From contig JARCOQ010000005.1 in assembly GCA_029207755.1 (NCBI GenBank), forward strand, positions 44,293,621-44,357,620: 64,000 nucleotides of DNA, in the 5' to 3' direction. Below are positions 12,201 to 25,557 of this stretch, piece after piece; position 1 is the stretch's first letter; every line of letters begins with the position of its first letter. The DNA is from Chamaea fasciata (Eukaryota; Chordata; Aves; Passeriformes; Sylviidae). A model generated the notes under the pieces. It was given only the letters and a program-made list of their open reading frames with translations. It was not told the origin of the DNA and did no database searches. The position numbers were made by a program, and so were the translations under genes.

Positions 12201-14984
12201 CCTCTTTAACCACCTCATTTTACAAGTTAGAGAAAATTTTGCTTTTGACTTCCATAGTTAGAGGATTGGCCCATCCTGACATGAGTTGAGACATCCATCT
12301 ATTAAGGATCTGTTAGAGAAGCACACGCAGTAACACGTGCATCTTCACTGAAATAATTTTCCTTTAAAAAGCAGTTACCACATAATCATGTGGAGCAGAT
12401 AAAAATACTACCAAAGTAATTACAATGAAGACAAGCTCTGAGTCTTCAAATCTTTGAACTTTGGTGTAGTTCTGGTTGAAAAAATGTCACTATTCAAGTT
12501 TTGTGTTGTTTAGATCAATAGAGATGGATATTCGTCCCACCTACTTAATCTTCCCACTTTAACACTGTAGTGAGGAAGTATTTCTGACATCCACCTACGC
12601 CAGAAAGAATCTGGTCTACAGACTTTTCAAATCCCAGTACTCTGAAAGACATATTCAGATAACTGTTATAGACAGATCATTTTGTAATACCTGCTCTTTA
12701 TACTTTTACCTATGCCCCCCCAACAGGTCAGTTCTGAAAATCATCAATCTAGTCACTATTTCTAGGACAGGTGTTCAGATTTTAGAATAAATGCTAAGAT
12801 CATGCATCAGCCAGGACTAACTAGAGGCTAGCTGGGTAATACATGAACTCAGCTACGAATTCAGCTATTTTTATTTATAGAACTTATTTTTGTTTATTGA
12901 GGTTATTGATTTAAAACAGGTAGTATAGTAACCTACAAGTTTTATTTTGTCTGCAGAAAGCAGTTTTCCCATTATGGACCTAATAACGTCCAAATAGAAA
13001 ATACAGACTGGATGGAAGAAGCATATTTTGGAGAATTCTGGGGGTTAATATTACTTTAAAGCTCCACTTCCTGTGAAATACTAGAGCTCAAATCAAGTTG
13101 GTGCAGGTTAAGGTGAGATTAAATGTTATTTCTTCAGCAACTAATGTAAAATTCCTTTATCACATTTTCTGGCCTGAGGGTCAGAGCATTGTCATGGCTT
13201 GAGAAAACCTTCGTGGATGTTTCTTTCTTGAATAGTACATTCAGAATCTCTAAGTCCCATGAGCATTGCCTTGAGTAGACAGCTCTTGTTCTATGAACTT
13301 TAATAATCACAGCTAAGTTTATCTTTTGGGTAACTACCTCTTTTAATGTTTTTATTCTTAATTAGAGGCATTTCTGGGACAGTGTTGGTATGTTACCACT
13401 TCTCACTTAGGCCTCTAATGACTGAACCAGGCTAAGGGTTAACACTGGCTTAATTAATGTTTTGTGTGCTATTCTGGGTGTAGATTTTAAGCTTGCTTAG
13501 TCTCTACAGATTTACCCTCTTATTTTAAGTTTTTCAGGGAACAGAATGCCATCATTCATATCTGAACTGCTGTCAACTAAAGGCCTGTTTAGGCCTCAAG
13601 ACATCAAATTTAAGATGACATTATTTGAGTATCTGAACAACCTGAACTGGATTCGTGAGAATTTTTTTCTTCTTAGAAGGAGTGTCTGAGACTGCCTTTT
13701 CTTTCACCATTAAGTATTTCAGCTGGAAGGACCTGTTCTTACTAAAGCATAGTTTGTATGCCTGAGAACTACTATAATATTTTTCTAGTGTTAAAAAGAG
13801 TATCTATGTAAAATTCACAGAAATTGCATATGTGAAATAGAAAAACTATAAAGATATTTGAGAAGCTGATCTTCTCAAAATATAAGTAAGCTTGAAATAT
13901 TATTCAAATCATACAGAAAACCTTTTTAAAATTACATTCTGAATACAGCTGTGTTTCTTCAGTTTTGCTATGGAAAGATGAAGAGTGTTGTTAACACCTA
14001 TTCACTCCTTGTAGCATGGCATTTGAAACTGGCAGCACTCAGCCCTCTAAAAAGCCAAGGTCTACTTTGCTTTTTGAATAAAACACTTTGGTAAAACTTA
14101 AAAAGTTTGGATCATCTACTAACTGTGATCCACATAAATTCTCACAGTAAAGGATGAAATATTTTTATTGTAATTTACTTACATTCTATTCAATTAAGGT
14201 GTGACTTAACTTGGTGTCACTATTGCTTTTTCATACAGGCAGAAATATATGCTTAAACACTCAAACTTGGAAATCTGATTTTACTGTCATTGGTAAGATC
14301 ACAGTTAATGTAGAGGAGGACAGGACACTCAGAACCTAAGGCTCTTTTAGAACTGCCTGCAGAGTCAAATATAACTCTGCATTATCAGACCAGTACCTTT
14401 GACCTCACTATGATCATTCCCTCTTATCATGTGGTTCCTCTTCCTGTAACTTAAATATCCAGGAATCCTGCTTCCTAAAGTCAGCTTTATCAACTGGGCA
14501 CACAGAGCATATTTTTGTGGTGGCAGCAATGACAGCATACAAAAAATATCTGGGAAAAGGGCATTATTTTTTTTATTTTTTACTACACTCAACTGTTGGA
14601 AACAGCCTAATACCAACCAGTAACAGTGGTGAGCACTAGAAGTAATTTCTTGTAACTTTAAAACATAAGTTTATTCATTAATTCTATTCTGTACCTTTCT
14701 ATATCAAGAACTTAAAAGGCAACAGCTGTTGGTATACAAGCTGTTGTACAAAGTATACTAGATAATTTATAGAATCAGTTCTTGCTCTGAAAAACGTAAG
14801 CACCTTTACTTCCATCCTTTACAGAGGTTTATTCTGATTGCCACATCTCTCCTGCCCTCACTAATCTCCATATGTTACTCTACTTTGTCTCAGTGCTATT
14901 AACAGCCATTTTCTGATAACTTCTTGAAACTCCTTGCAATTTTAACTTTAAAGGCCCTTGCCACTGTCTCTGTTTAATATCCTC
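9221..14984. other. Intergenic DNA, no recognised gene
   Basis: AT-rich sequence without recognised repeats apart from a ten-base unit repeated about three times at 9981-10010. Open frames here are short and lack recognisable domains. Confidence 0.6.
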
Positions 14985-15775
14985 ATAGACAAGCTGACAA
15001 TGTATGGGTTATACCCGTGGACAGTGAGGTGGATTGAAAACAAGAATGGCCAGGCTGAGAGGGTGGCATGAAGTCCAGCTGGAGGCAAGACACTGCTGAT
15101 GTGGGATCAGTACTGGGGCCAGTACTTTCTAATACTCTCATTAATGACTTGTGTGAAGGGACAAGAGTGCATCCTCAGCAAGTTCACAAATAACACAAAA
15201 CTGGATAGAGTGGCTAATACACCACATGAGCACACTGCTTTCCAGGGAAACCTTGAAAGGAAGGAGAAATGAGAAAAACCTCATGAGGTTCAACAAAGGG
15301 AAGTGCAAATTCCTGCACCTGGGCTTTAATTATCCCAGGCGCCAGTACAGGCTAGGGGCTGGCTGATTGGAAAGCAGCTCTGCAGAGGAGGACCTTGGGT
15401 GTTCAGCCCAGAAAAGAGGCTCAAGTGGATTCTGTCCACGTGTATAAATACTGAATAGGAGTAAAGAAAAAAGAGGGAATCAGATTCTTGTAGTGTCCAG
15501 CATCAGGGTAAGAGGCAATGGCCACACATTAAAACACATAAAACTTCATGTGGACACAGACCCATTTTTTTTACTCTGCATGAGGGAGCGTGAGTGATCA
15601 AACCACGGACCAAGTTGCCAAGAGATGGTCTGAAGACTGAATCCTTTGACATATTCAAAAACAGCTGGATGCAGCCCTAAGTAACCTGCCCTAGCTGACC
15701 ATGCTTGAGCAGAGATTGAACTAGATGATCCCCAGACATTCCTTCCTACCTCAACTATTCTGTGAATTCTAAAAC
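14985..15775 (+). repeat. CR1 LINE, 3' part with decayed ORF2 end and 3' UTR
   Basis: Recognisable CR1 landmarks lie in order: GGGATCAGTACTGGGGCCAG, then CTCAGCAAGTTCACAAATAAC, then CTCATGAGGTTCAACAAAG with CCTGCACCTGGG. The end reads GAACTAGATGATCCCCAGA and TCAACTATTCTGTGAATTCT. This is the largest CR1 copy in the window, about 0.8 kb, 5'-truncated and full of stops and indels. The left edge is approximate. Confidence 0.88.
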
Positions 15776-16768
15776 ACAGATATTGGTAACATTTTTGCTA
15801 CCATATTTTCTTGTCAAATCCATACGGAAACAGGACTGAAAAGAATCCATTTAATCTCCAGGTTGTTATCATCCCAATGTCAAAATGTTGTTTTCTTTAA
15901 CTCACCAGTCCTAAGGGAAGGCTTCCACTCTCACGTCCCATAATTGAAGGCTGGATGACTATAAAAACCTTAGCGTAAATTATTTTAGCCTAGTTCACAC
16001 CCACATGTTCTTATCCCCACACTGTTTTTCAGTCTAACTCTATTTTCTTCTCTCACAGGTTTATTGAGATGCAGGCTTATTTAGCTTTTATGGACTCTTA
16101 TAAGATGCTGTCCATCCCTGTGATCAACCTCAGAGCCTTTCCCTGCACATGCTCCAGTGTTAATTTACCCTTCACAAACACAGAACAGTAGAATAGTACA
16201 CATTATTCCTCAAAAATTACACCAATGCCTTCCTCTCTGTTCTGAGTATCGTAAACAGTTTCCTCACTCTCTGTGAGCAACTGCACATAACGTATCCTTT
16301 ATTAATCTTGTCAAACTAAATTGGAGACATTAATACAATAGAAGACTCAAGTGCTTACTTGCACTGTGCTTACAGTCCATTCTAGTGGGACTAGCAGATG
16401 GGAGGCTGCTTTCTGCATCCTCATCACAATCATAGGGCTAGGTCATGCTTGCAGCAGCCATTTCATTAAGATCTTCCTTCCAGGCATTAATAAATTCAAG
16501 TCTGTTTATTACAGTTGTATTTCCACCCATGCACATTGTTTGAGGCAGCATACTGCTTTTCTCAGGAAATCTTCAGCAGCCTCTGTAAGATGACCTGAGA
16601 AGCAAAATTATCTCAGCCCTGAGAGGATCTAATTCTAGTTAGGCCAGCACATACTACTTCCAGAGAGTAGGTAAGTTTGGCTTCATTTTAACAAAGAGGA
16701 AACCTGCATTCTAAATTATGCCTATGAAAAAATGTTTTACACTTGTTCTCTCTGTCTCATTCTCTCCT

Positions 16769-16793
16769 AAAAAAAAAAAAAAAAAAAAAAAAA
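16769..16793 (+). repeat. Poly(A) homopolymer, 25 bases
   Basis: An uninterrupted run of 25 A between TCTCTCCT and CTGGG. I see no retrocopy body directly upstream that it would be the tail of. Confidence 0.9.
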
Positions 16794-19700
16794 CTGGGTT
16801 AAACTTTTCAAGAGTAGCAGAATTACACACTCATCTCATCAGTCACTTATGAAAATGGGCCTTGAGGGCTTTGAAGTTTACTTTCACGTAAGTTTCTAAA
16901 TTAGAAAAGACACTGAAGCAGAGCTTCAGCAGTAGATCTGGCCATTTGATATCCCAAAAATAGCCATCAGCAAAGCAAATATAACTCCAAAGAGATGTAA
17001 TCTATTTAGAAGGACTTTGGAAGGTAGAAGGTGATGGAAAGAGAGGAAAATCTAGTGTAGAGACCACTTATAACTTATGATGCAAATGAAATACGATCCC
17101 ATGGCATCCCGAAGCTTGAGTTATATTTGTTCATGAGATACAAGCTCCTAATCTTCTATATAGAGTTAGGACAGCATTGTAATACTATGTTACTTTGCCC
17201 ACACTTCCTAAAATTTTGAAGGAAAGTGAGGTAAGAGATTTATAACACAAAGTGTGAGATGTTACTTTTTTACACTGAGCAATCTTGGCAGTTTTGTGCT
17301 CTTTAGTCCTCTTTGCAGTTATATTGTTTTCAAAAAGACTCCGTTTCTGTCCTGACATTTATCATGTCACTACAGTCATTAATACGTGAAAGCCTTTTTC
17401 AAATCCCATTTCAACTATCACTCCTCCTATCTTCCATTTCTTGGAGCAAATACATGATGTGAAAAGTGGTGGAAGGTCGTATTTTTTCTCTGAACGTAAT
17501 TCTTCAGAACTAAAAAAGGCTGAAAAAATAACTCCTATTTTCTGTCTTTTGTATTCTACCTTCTACTTAGAGTAATTGCGTATGTTCATAGAAAGGAAGC
17601 AAATAGCAATCCAATATTAGGTAAACTTACTGTAGCTAAAATTAGAGAGTAAATATCAGTTCACTGAGAACTTACCCTCAATACATTAGCAAATGTTATC
17701 CTCAGTATCTCAACACATATACACTGCTACAAGTTCTTCTAATTCTCAGCAAAACAGATTTGCCTCCTTTCTCATTATGATTCTACGATTGTACTCCATC
17801 TGAATACAGTTACTCTAAAGAAAGAGATGCTTACCCTTTGGCTGAGGGTATATTTTTAGCGTGTCAGTTATAAAGATATACTAAAGCTGTAGCTCCCTTT
17901 TACTGGATAATAAACATAGCCCAACAGCTGAAAAGATATATTTACAATCTTCCCCCAGAATCCTCCCAACCCCTTACTGCTAAGAAAAACAAGTGGGCCA
18001 CTGCAGCATGTCCCAGAACTATTTTGGTATTGGGGAAAGTTCCAAAGCAGTGTGGAAAAATGCCCTGCCAGCTGTTCCCCTCTCATTCCAATGCCGGCTT
18101 AAGAGTCTTCCCTGGTCAACCGCTAGATAAAAGCACTTTCAGATAACTTGCTTCTATATCATTAGTGCCACATCCACAGAGATTTTTAGGTATCCAAAGG
18201 CTTAAAGGTTCAAATGAATTGCTGGAAGCTAATCAAGTATCATACCTCAGCTGACCTAAAGTAATTGGCTGTGTAAGTCAACAAAAAAAAAAAATGCAAC
18301 GCAACTCACAGCAGCTCAGCTCCCTTCACTAGGGAACACGCTCGCTCACATTACTTTGTCTGTCATAGACTGGGGAGAGAGCACAGAGGCCTACTGAGGC
18401 ACAGAAACGTGTCACCTCACACCATCCAGCTCTGAGTGACACATGTACGTATAAATCTGCTCCCAAAGCTCTGGCACCTGAAAGCCATTGATGCTTTAGC
18501 TCTCACCAGTGATGTTAGCCACGGGCCAGGCGTTCTACCTCACTGCACGCCCAGAGCTTGGTTTAGCTGAGCCTTTCCAGGGCCTGTCTCAGGCCTGCTG
18601 ACGTCTAGAGCACGGCATACTAAGGGAGGAAGCAGGCAGCTACTCAGCCGAGGGGATTCAAACACAGATTCTTACTTTGTTCTTGCAAGCATGAGGGCAT
18701 TGGCTTTTTTAAAAGGGACTTACAATGCAGCTTGTCAGAAAAAAGCTTTTTCTGACCCAGAGACAGGGCTCCTGAGAGGGGCTTTAAAGACTTGTATTCC
18801 ATAGTTCTATTTCTCAAAAATATCTAGTCTGTTTGCAAGGTCATAATTTGAAACTTGTTTCTAGTTCAATTTCTCTCTCAACAATGTCTGTCCTATTCCA
18901 TGGCCTTTCTAAGTCAGCAAACTTTATCTCAGAGTTTACATACAGATACATACTATGTGAGCCTTCTGTCAGGCTTTGGGAATTCTCTACAAATCCATTT
19001 CCTACAGTAGCTCATGCTTCTAAAGTTTAAAAATGTGAACCTCCAGTGAGTCAAAACTTTGAGAAGTTAATAGAAGTCATGTGCACACGAATTTTTTCTA
19101 GATCACATGAGCTCCTGGACTCATCTATATGGCATTAATGACAGTAGCAAGTGCCATAATGACAATAATAAGACATGACAAAGCATGCTGAAACTGATTC
19201 AGTCAAGAGAAGAAAAAGGCAAAGTAGTTGGATGGTCTATATGAACTTCACATAAACACAGTTTCTGAGTCAAGCTGAGCCCAAAGGCCAGACAGACATG
19301 GTCTGGCTGCTAATGCTGCAACATTAGTGCTCCCCTGTCAAGAAGGCAGTTTTAAGTTCAAGCAAGTAGTCATAATAGGTAGCACCACCTCTTTAATTTT
19401 GGATGTTCTGCTTCTTCAAATTAAAGCTTTTCATTAGTATTAGAATCTCCTCATTCGTCAAAATTATTTTCAGGCTGCTGGTAAGTTGTAGTCAAAGGTG
19501 GAACTGAAGCTGACTTACACCAAAACTCAATACCTCTAACCAAAGTAGCACTGCAAAGGCTTCAGCTACCACACAGTACCAGGACACTGCCCAGATGTGT
19601 ACAGCTGAAGCCAAAGCCAACACTTTTGTATTTTCAGTGCTGTTGTCTAGGTTAGCTAGATCAATATGTGAGCATTGCATTCCCACCTGTAATGGCAATG

Positions 19701-22700
19701 TAGATACAGGGAGTTACCATTAGAGCTCTGAACTCATATAAACAACAAAACTGGCAATTTGACTTCAGAACCATTTGAGACACTAAATTTTTCTGAGTAG
19801 TATAGGTTTTATTAGAAGCTACGGATCATAACTGGAAGGACATTGCAAAGCAGTAAGGTGCCATGAAGAAGCTGAGAAGCATCCCAGGAATCACATCTAT
19901 CTCAGTGCAAACTGTGCCAAACTTCCAAAACATCCTGTAGTCTGCTATTTCAAAATGAAGCTGGACATTCACTACACCACATTTCATTGCCTAACTTAAT
20001 GGTCTTATGAACTCAGATTATACTAAAATTTAAGGGGAAATAAAGCTGTTAGAAACTCCTATTAGTCTGCCAAGACTAATAATTTTCCTTTTATACTTTT
20101 TTCAAATGCAATATAGTACAGTATAGCAACATGAAACTCTACTTTGCAGTATAGGTATATACTAAAGGTCAACTATATTTCACAGGCATGCAGTCCCACT
20201 GAAAAACTGTTTTGAAAAAAAAAAAACAACAAACTTCTGGTGATCCAAGCACGCAGGAAAGAATCATGACTAACAAAATGCTAAAATTTAAAAATGCCTC
20301 ATAATTTCTGGGATTTTTATCCTCTAGTCAGTTCCAGCTCTAATGCTTTTAAAAGCAATAATGAAGAGGCCATGTTGCAGATGGAGAGGAATGAAGCTAC
20401 AAAACAGCACAGCCACCAGTCTTATCAATTAACCCTGAGCACCACTGGAAATGTTACTGCCTCCATCTCACCTATCACATGTTCACATCTGGTAAAATAC
20501 AAATCTGTTTAAATATATTCAGATTCTTCTTGAGGGCTTTGGTTTTTGTCTTCCAGCTAAGTAAATTCTATCTTCAGTTTCCAGCTCAGGATTGAAGGCT
20601 GGGAGCTTCTGCTGCAACTTCCATTTGCAGAACCTCTTGTGTGGGCAGCTCCATAAGAAACTCTTCAAGGCAGACTGCAGCTCAGAAGACATTGATGTGT
20701 TTGCATAATGCAGTGACAGTAGATATAAACACTGAGCATGTTTTACATTTCTTTTCAGAGCATATGAACTACAGGCATCCAGAAGATGGGACAGAAATTT
20801 CAGAGAGGAAAACCCAGAGTCACAGCTGTTACCTCACCTTTACAACACTGGTAGCTGTGAAACACACCACCACACAAATTCAGGATTAAACCCCCTTTTT
20901 TTTTTATTTTTAATAGAGTGGAAGGGGACATTTAGATTTAATTGCACACAAACATAAAATAAATCAAGAAACAAGCAGCCTTCTAAAATACAACTGCAAA
21001 ATTCATGCTGCTGGTTGCAGAAAGGACTACCTTTTTAAGTTAAAAAGTAAGAAACAATATGCATTATGCACTGACACATCTATGGCTGATACAGATTTTT
21101 TTTTTTTAAAGATAGATGACACACAGAAACTAAGGAGCCTTTGCTGTGGGTTACTGTCAATGGAAAGCTCAGCTTGACCATCACATAGAAGAAGCTGTCT
21201 GCAAACTCATCTCTGCTCATGGCCAGAGGGCTGACTAGCACTGTTCAAACAATGGGTGGGACCAACATGAGAAAGGAAGTGGAACCCAAAATGTGCTGTT
21301 TGATCCCATCCCATCCATGGTTCCTCCCAGTAACATTGTTCTGCAGCTTAGCCAGAAGCCACATCCACATATGCAAGTGCCTTTAATCACCCAATTCCTA
21401 TTGATTTCAATGGGAATCAGGCTCCTAAATGCCTTTGTCAGTCTTAGCTTTACTGGTGTTGCCCTCCAACAGCAGTGAGAAGCTTTTGTATTATCCTGTT
21501 GCTGCTTCAATACCATTCCAGAAGAAAGGAGGAAAAATACATGTATGTCTTAGGCATGATTCATGTCCATTTTGCAAGGAGATAACCACATAGCCAGCCC
21601 AAAAAGATACATCAGGAAGTATACCATTATGTATGGCTTTTAACAGTTAGTGACAGCAGTGGCTGGCTACCACTGTATTATCATAACTCTTTCAGAAACT
21701 CTGACAGCAGAGTCAAACATTAAGGAAATTCTTAATCGCCTCTTACTTTCATACATCTTTGAAAATTAGATTTAAGACTACGGAATTGTGTTATATTTAA
21801 CAGCTATTTTACATGTACAATATATTTGGGCATAGTTATCCTGGCTGTCAAGCAGTTTCATTGCACCATTTTATAACACCACAATGAAATGTGTATTTAA
21901 GGGGTGACCCTCTTTAGAGTTATGTTCTGTTAGTGTTCTACCACCTTATGAAAGATGATAAAAGAAAAAAAGAAAAATAGCATATGGCAGCTATTGCCAA
22001 AGTAAACATATCTTGTTCTGAAAACCTGCATGTTCCTCAGTTACTTAAAGAGCAAAAAGAGCCTTTTAAAAATCAATTCCATTTATTGCCTCCTGGGTTT
22101 TGATTTTTTGTTTATGGTTTGCTTTTTTTCTGGCAATGGGACATTGTTGTTGGCATTACAAAGATCTGACATCCATTTAAAAAAAAAAAAAAAAAGGCAG
22201 CTGTGCTGGAAATCATGAATGTCAAAGAAAATTGAGAATGCCAGCCCATGCTGAGTCCTGTTCTCCAGCATATTAACAGAAACACATTCCAAAACCAGAT
22301 TTTATCCTAAGAAACCCTGATCAGTGGTAAAAATTCTTCTTGCTATGGAAAAAGAGATAAATGTGCAAAATGATAGCCATTACTTATATTTCTTTTAATG
22401 CCTAAAATCTCAAATGGTTCATGGACACACCACCACAGACATCACTTACTTTTGCATGCCACAGTGTCATCACAGCAGCGACAGCTGACTGACAGTTTAT
22501 CTCCTTTCGCATAAATGAGACATTGCTACTGGCCAGACTACCCTGCTCCCAAGGGAAAAAAAAGTTTCTTTCTAGAACAAGGACTTGAAAAAATAGGACT
22601 AAAAATGTCATCTGGTCCACTGCTCTACTCCAAGGCAGGACTGTTAGGGTTTAAACAGTATTCTGACATTTTTGATTCTGTATCTAGAATAGCCTATATC

Positions 22701-25486
22701 TGATTACTAGAAGATATAAGTGAAATCAAACCTCCCCCACTCCAGAAGAGGATTCTACAAACTAATTATGGGAAAGAAATATGAAGACTGATACTCTAGG
22801 AGTTGCACTTTAATTACATGTTCTGATCTCTGGCAGGCTGTTGTAAACTGAGTGTTGTACCTTGAAAGTGATGCTTTAAGATTGAAAATTCCTGAACACA
22901 GGAATGCCTAGGTCGGTAGTCCTTGCCATTGGCTTACAATGATTTGGTACACTGTTAGCACATCAGAACAGTGGCCAACAATTGTCTGAAAAAAAAACCA
23001 CAGAGAAATACCAGATTTATTTTCTTCATCTATTAGAAATTTTGTACTAATATCATTAGACATGTAAACTGATATGTCCATCTTGCAGGTAAGTATTCCA
23101 TTCTCACCAGTGAAAAATAAGAATTAATGTTGCTTAATCTATCAGGTGATAGAAGTGTCATCTAAGTAACTGAATGTTTTGTGTTCCTCCTGAAGGCAAT
23201 GTGATTTTAAGCCTGTTTATGTAAGATGCCTTGAATAAACTTGTTTCCCTTACAGAGACGTTTATATTTCCTAACTGCAATCTTACCAACTACTTCTATG
23301 TAACAAAAGCCTCAGACTGTAAAAAAAATTAAAGCTAAGCACATTTTTGGAGTTGTTCTCCTGTTTAGTCATCACATTTTGGGAACAAAATGTTGGCTCT
23401 TGGTTAAAGAGGAAATATCAGAAATACCATATGCAGTGAGGTTCCCAAAATGGTAGCTGGTAGCAGCAGCGATGTGCTTTCACTGATCTTAATCCACAGG
23501 CAAATTAAATACTATTTTTATTAACTGCAGCCAGTATGCACCATAAAATCATATTTGTTATCTTTTTTACTTTTGCCATTCACATCTGCCTTTCTCTTTT
23601 TTCATACCTGCCTTCTCCTTTCAGTTTCACTCTTTTTCTTGATGCCCATTCTTGCTGTTTTAGATTACAGAAACTCTTTCTATAGTTCCATTTAAACTTA
23701 CTTTCAGATCAGTCCCGAACTCACTGCTTACATGTTCTCAAACAACATTTTGCTCTTGAAAAAAAGCTGAGGAGCAAAAGCAAAGAAACAAAACAAACAA
23801 AACAAAACCCCACAAGCTAATTTGCAATTATTTCAGTTTCACAAAGCAGGCAATTTGAGATGTTTACCCTGCTGAAAGAGGGAGACTTTTAAACGGAAAG
23901 TTCAAAATTCTTTGTATACTATTTCAAAACAAAGTAATAACTACTAGCTTTACTTTGCCCTTGCAAAATAATTATCTAGGATTTACAGAGGCCAGTCTGG
24001 CGTGGATTACTGTTTGAAAATATTCCTTGTTCGTAAAATCAGTATCACACCTAATGTGAGTCTACGTAAGTGACTCTTGATGAGTCATTTAAGTGACTAT
24101 TTAAATCATCCACTTAAGTAATTTTGATGCTCATTTCTGCACAAGATTACCATTAAAGTCATAGAAATAATGCTACTAGATAAGCCAGGGATCCTGTTGT
24201 TTCCAGAAGCACTTGCAAAAAAGGAAATCCTTCAAAGGCTGTTATAAGAAGCCCTGATGTGACAAGTTCTAGAACTGTCTGCCTATGTGAGAATTTTCTT
24301 TTAATTACAGGGAATTCATTATTTTCAAATTAAATCCTCAGACTTGATTTCAATTGTTCCAAGTTTCTACTTCTATATCCATTTAGCAAAACATATTATC
24401 AGCGACAGATGTGAGAATATTGAGAATACAAAATTTATTTTGCTTGAACTTTCAGAAGACATCCACATTTACCTTACTAAGTAAAAAATTTTCAGAAATA
24501 CAGATATAGAAAAAATTCATGTAATATAAAACAGTGCAAAATGTGGGGAAACCACCACGAGCCTAATCCTGCGGGTTTTTAATCATGACATCAAAAAAAT
24601 ACAGAAAAATACAGGACTGATTTATTTTTTAGTAGGAGGTGAGGAGGGGAAAAGCATTACCAAATATGGAAGGTTTTTATGTGTGACAAGACACAAAATC
24701 CACAGTATTTCTACCTACATCCATTTAATCTTGTACTCAGGAGTCTTCTATTCCCTTAAAAATGCATACTGAAAATACTACTCCACATATTAGCACAAAT
24801 ATAATTAGCACACACTATCAAATAAATATTTTATTTATTTGCACCAATAAAGAGTAAGTACAGCATTGTCACTGAATCATAAAAAGTCACCTAGACATAC
24901 AATAGGAGATGACGGCAGAAAGCAGATCCCACTTCCCATCTCTGGACTGCAAACACAATCAATAACTAGCTTGGCTAACAATCTTAGTGGGAAGAATTAA
25001 CACAACAGACTTATACTAAGGGATACAGCTGACCAAAACGAGGCGCAGGAGAAAGAAAATAACCTTCTGATCACTTCTGCCTTTTTCTGTCCAGAATTCA
25101 ACCTCCCATGCTCGGCAACATCTTTACAGCATCCACTAAATGTCTTGGAAGATCTCCTAAAGGGCAATGGAGACCATTAACTCTGATGATCCATCCCGGG
25201 AAAGGCATTTTCATAGATGATGCTATACCATTCCGTATGTTTTTCTACAGTGGAATAATTGAGACATAATATTATATTTCAAGAGAGTCGCTGAATGTTT
25301 CAATACTTAGAACCTGTGTGAAGGAAAAAAAACTTGTACATCTTTTACAAACTCATTCAGGCTATTCAGTGAAGCTGTTTGAGACTGAAGAGCAATGGAA
25401 GCATTAAAATAAGTGAAATGTAAACAAAATGCAAATGAAATACTAGAAATATAAATCACTTAGCAGCTTCCTAGCTTTTGGGTTTG

Positions 25487-25557
25487 TTTTTTTTTTTTGG
25501 GGGGGGGGGGGGGTTTGTTTTTTGGTTTTTTTTTTTGTGGTTTTGTTGTTGTTGTTA
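25487..25557 (+). repeat. Low-complexity T/G tract with a 15-base G run
   Basis: T12, then G15 (25499-25513), then alternating T and G blocks ending in GTT repeats before ACAG. Homopolymer lengths in such tracts are error-prone. Confidence 0.9.
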
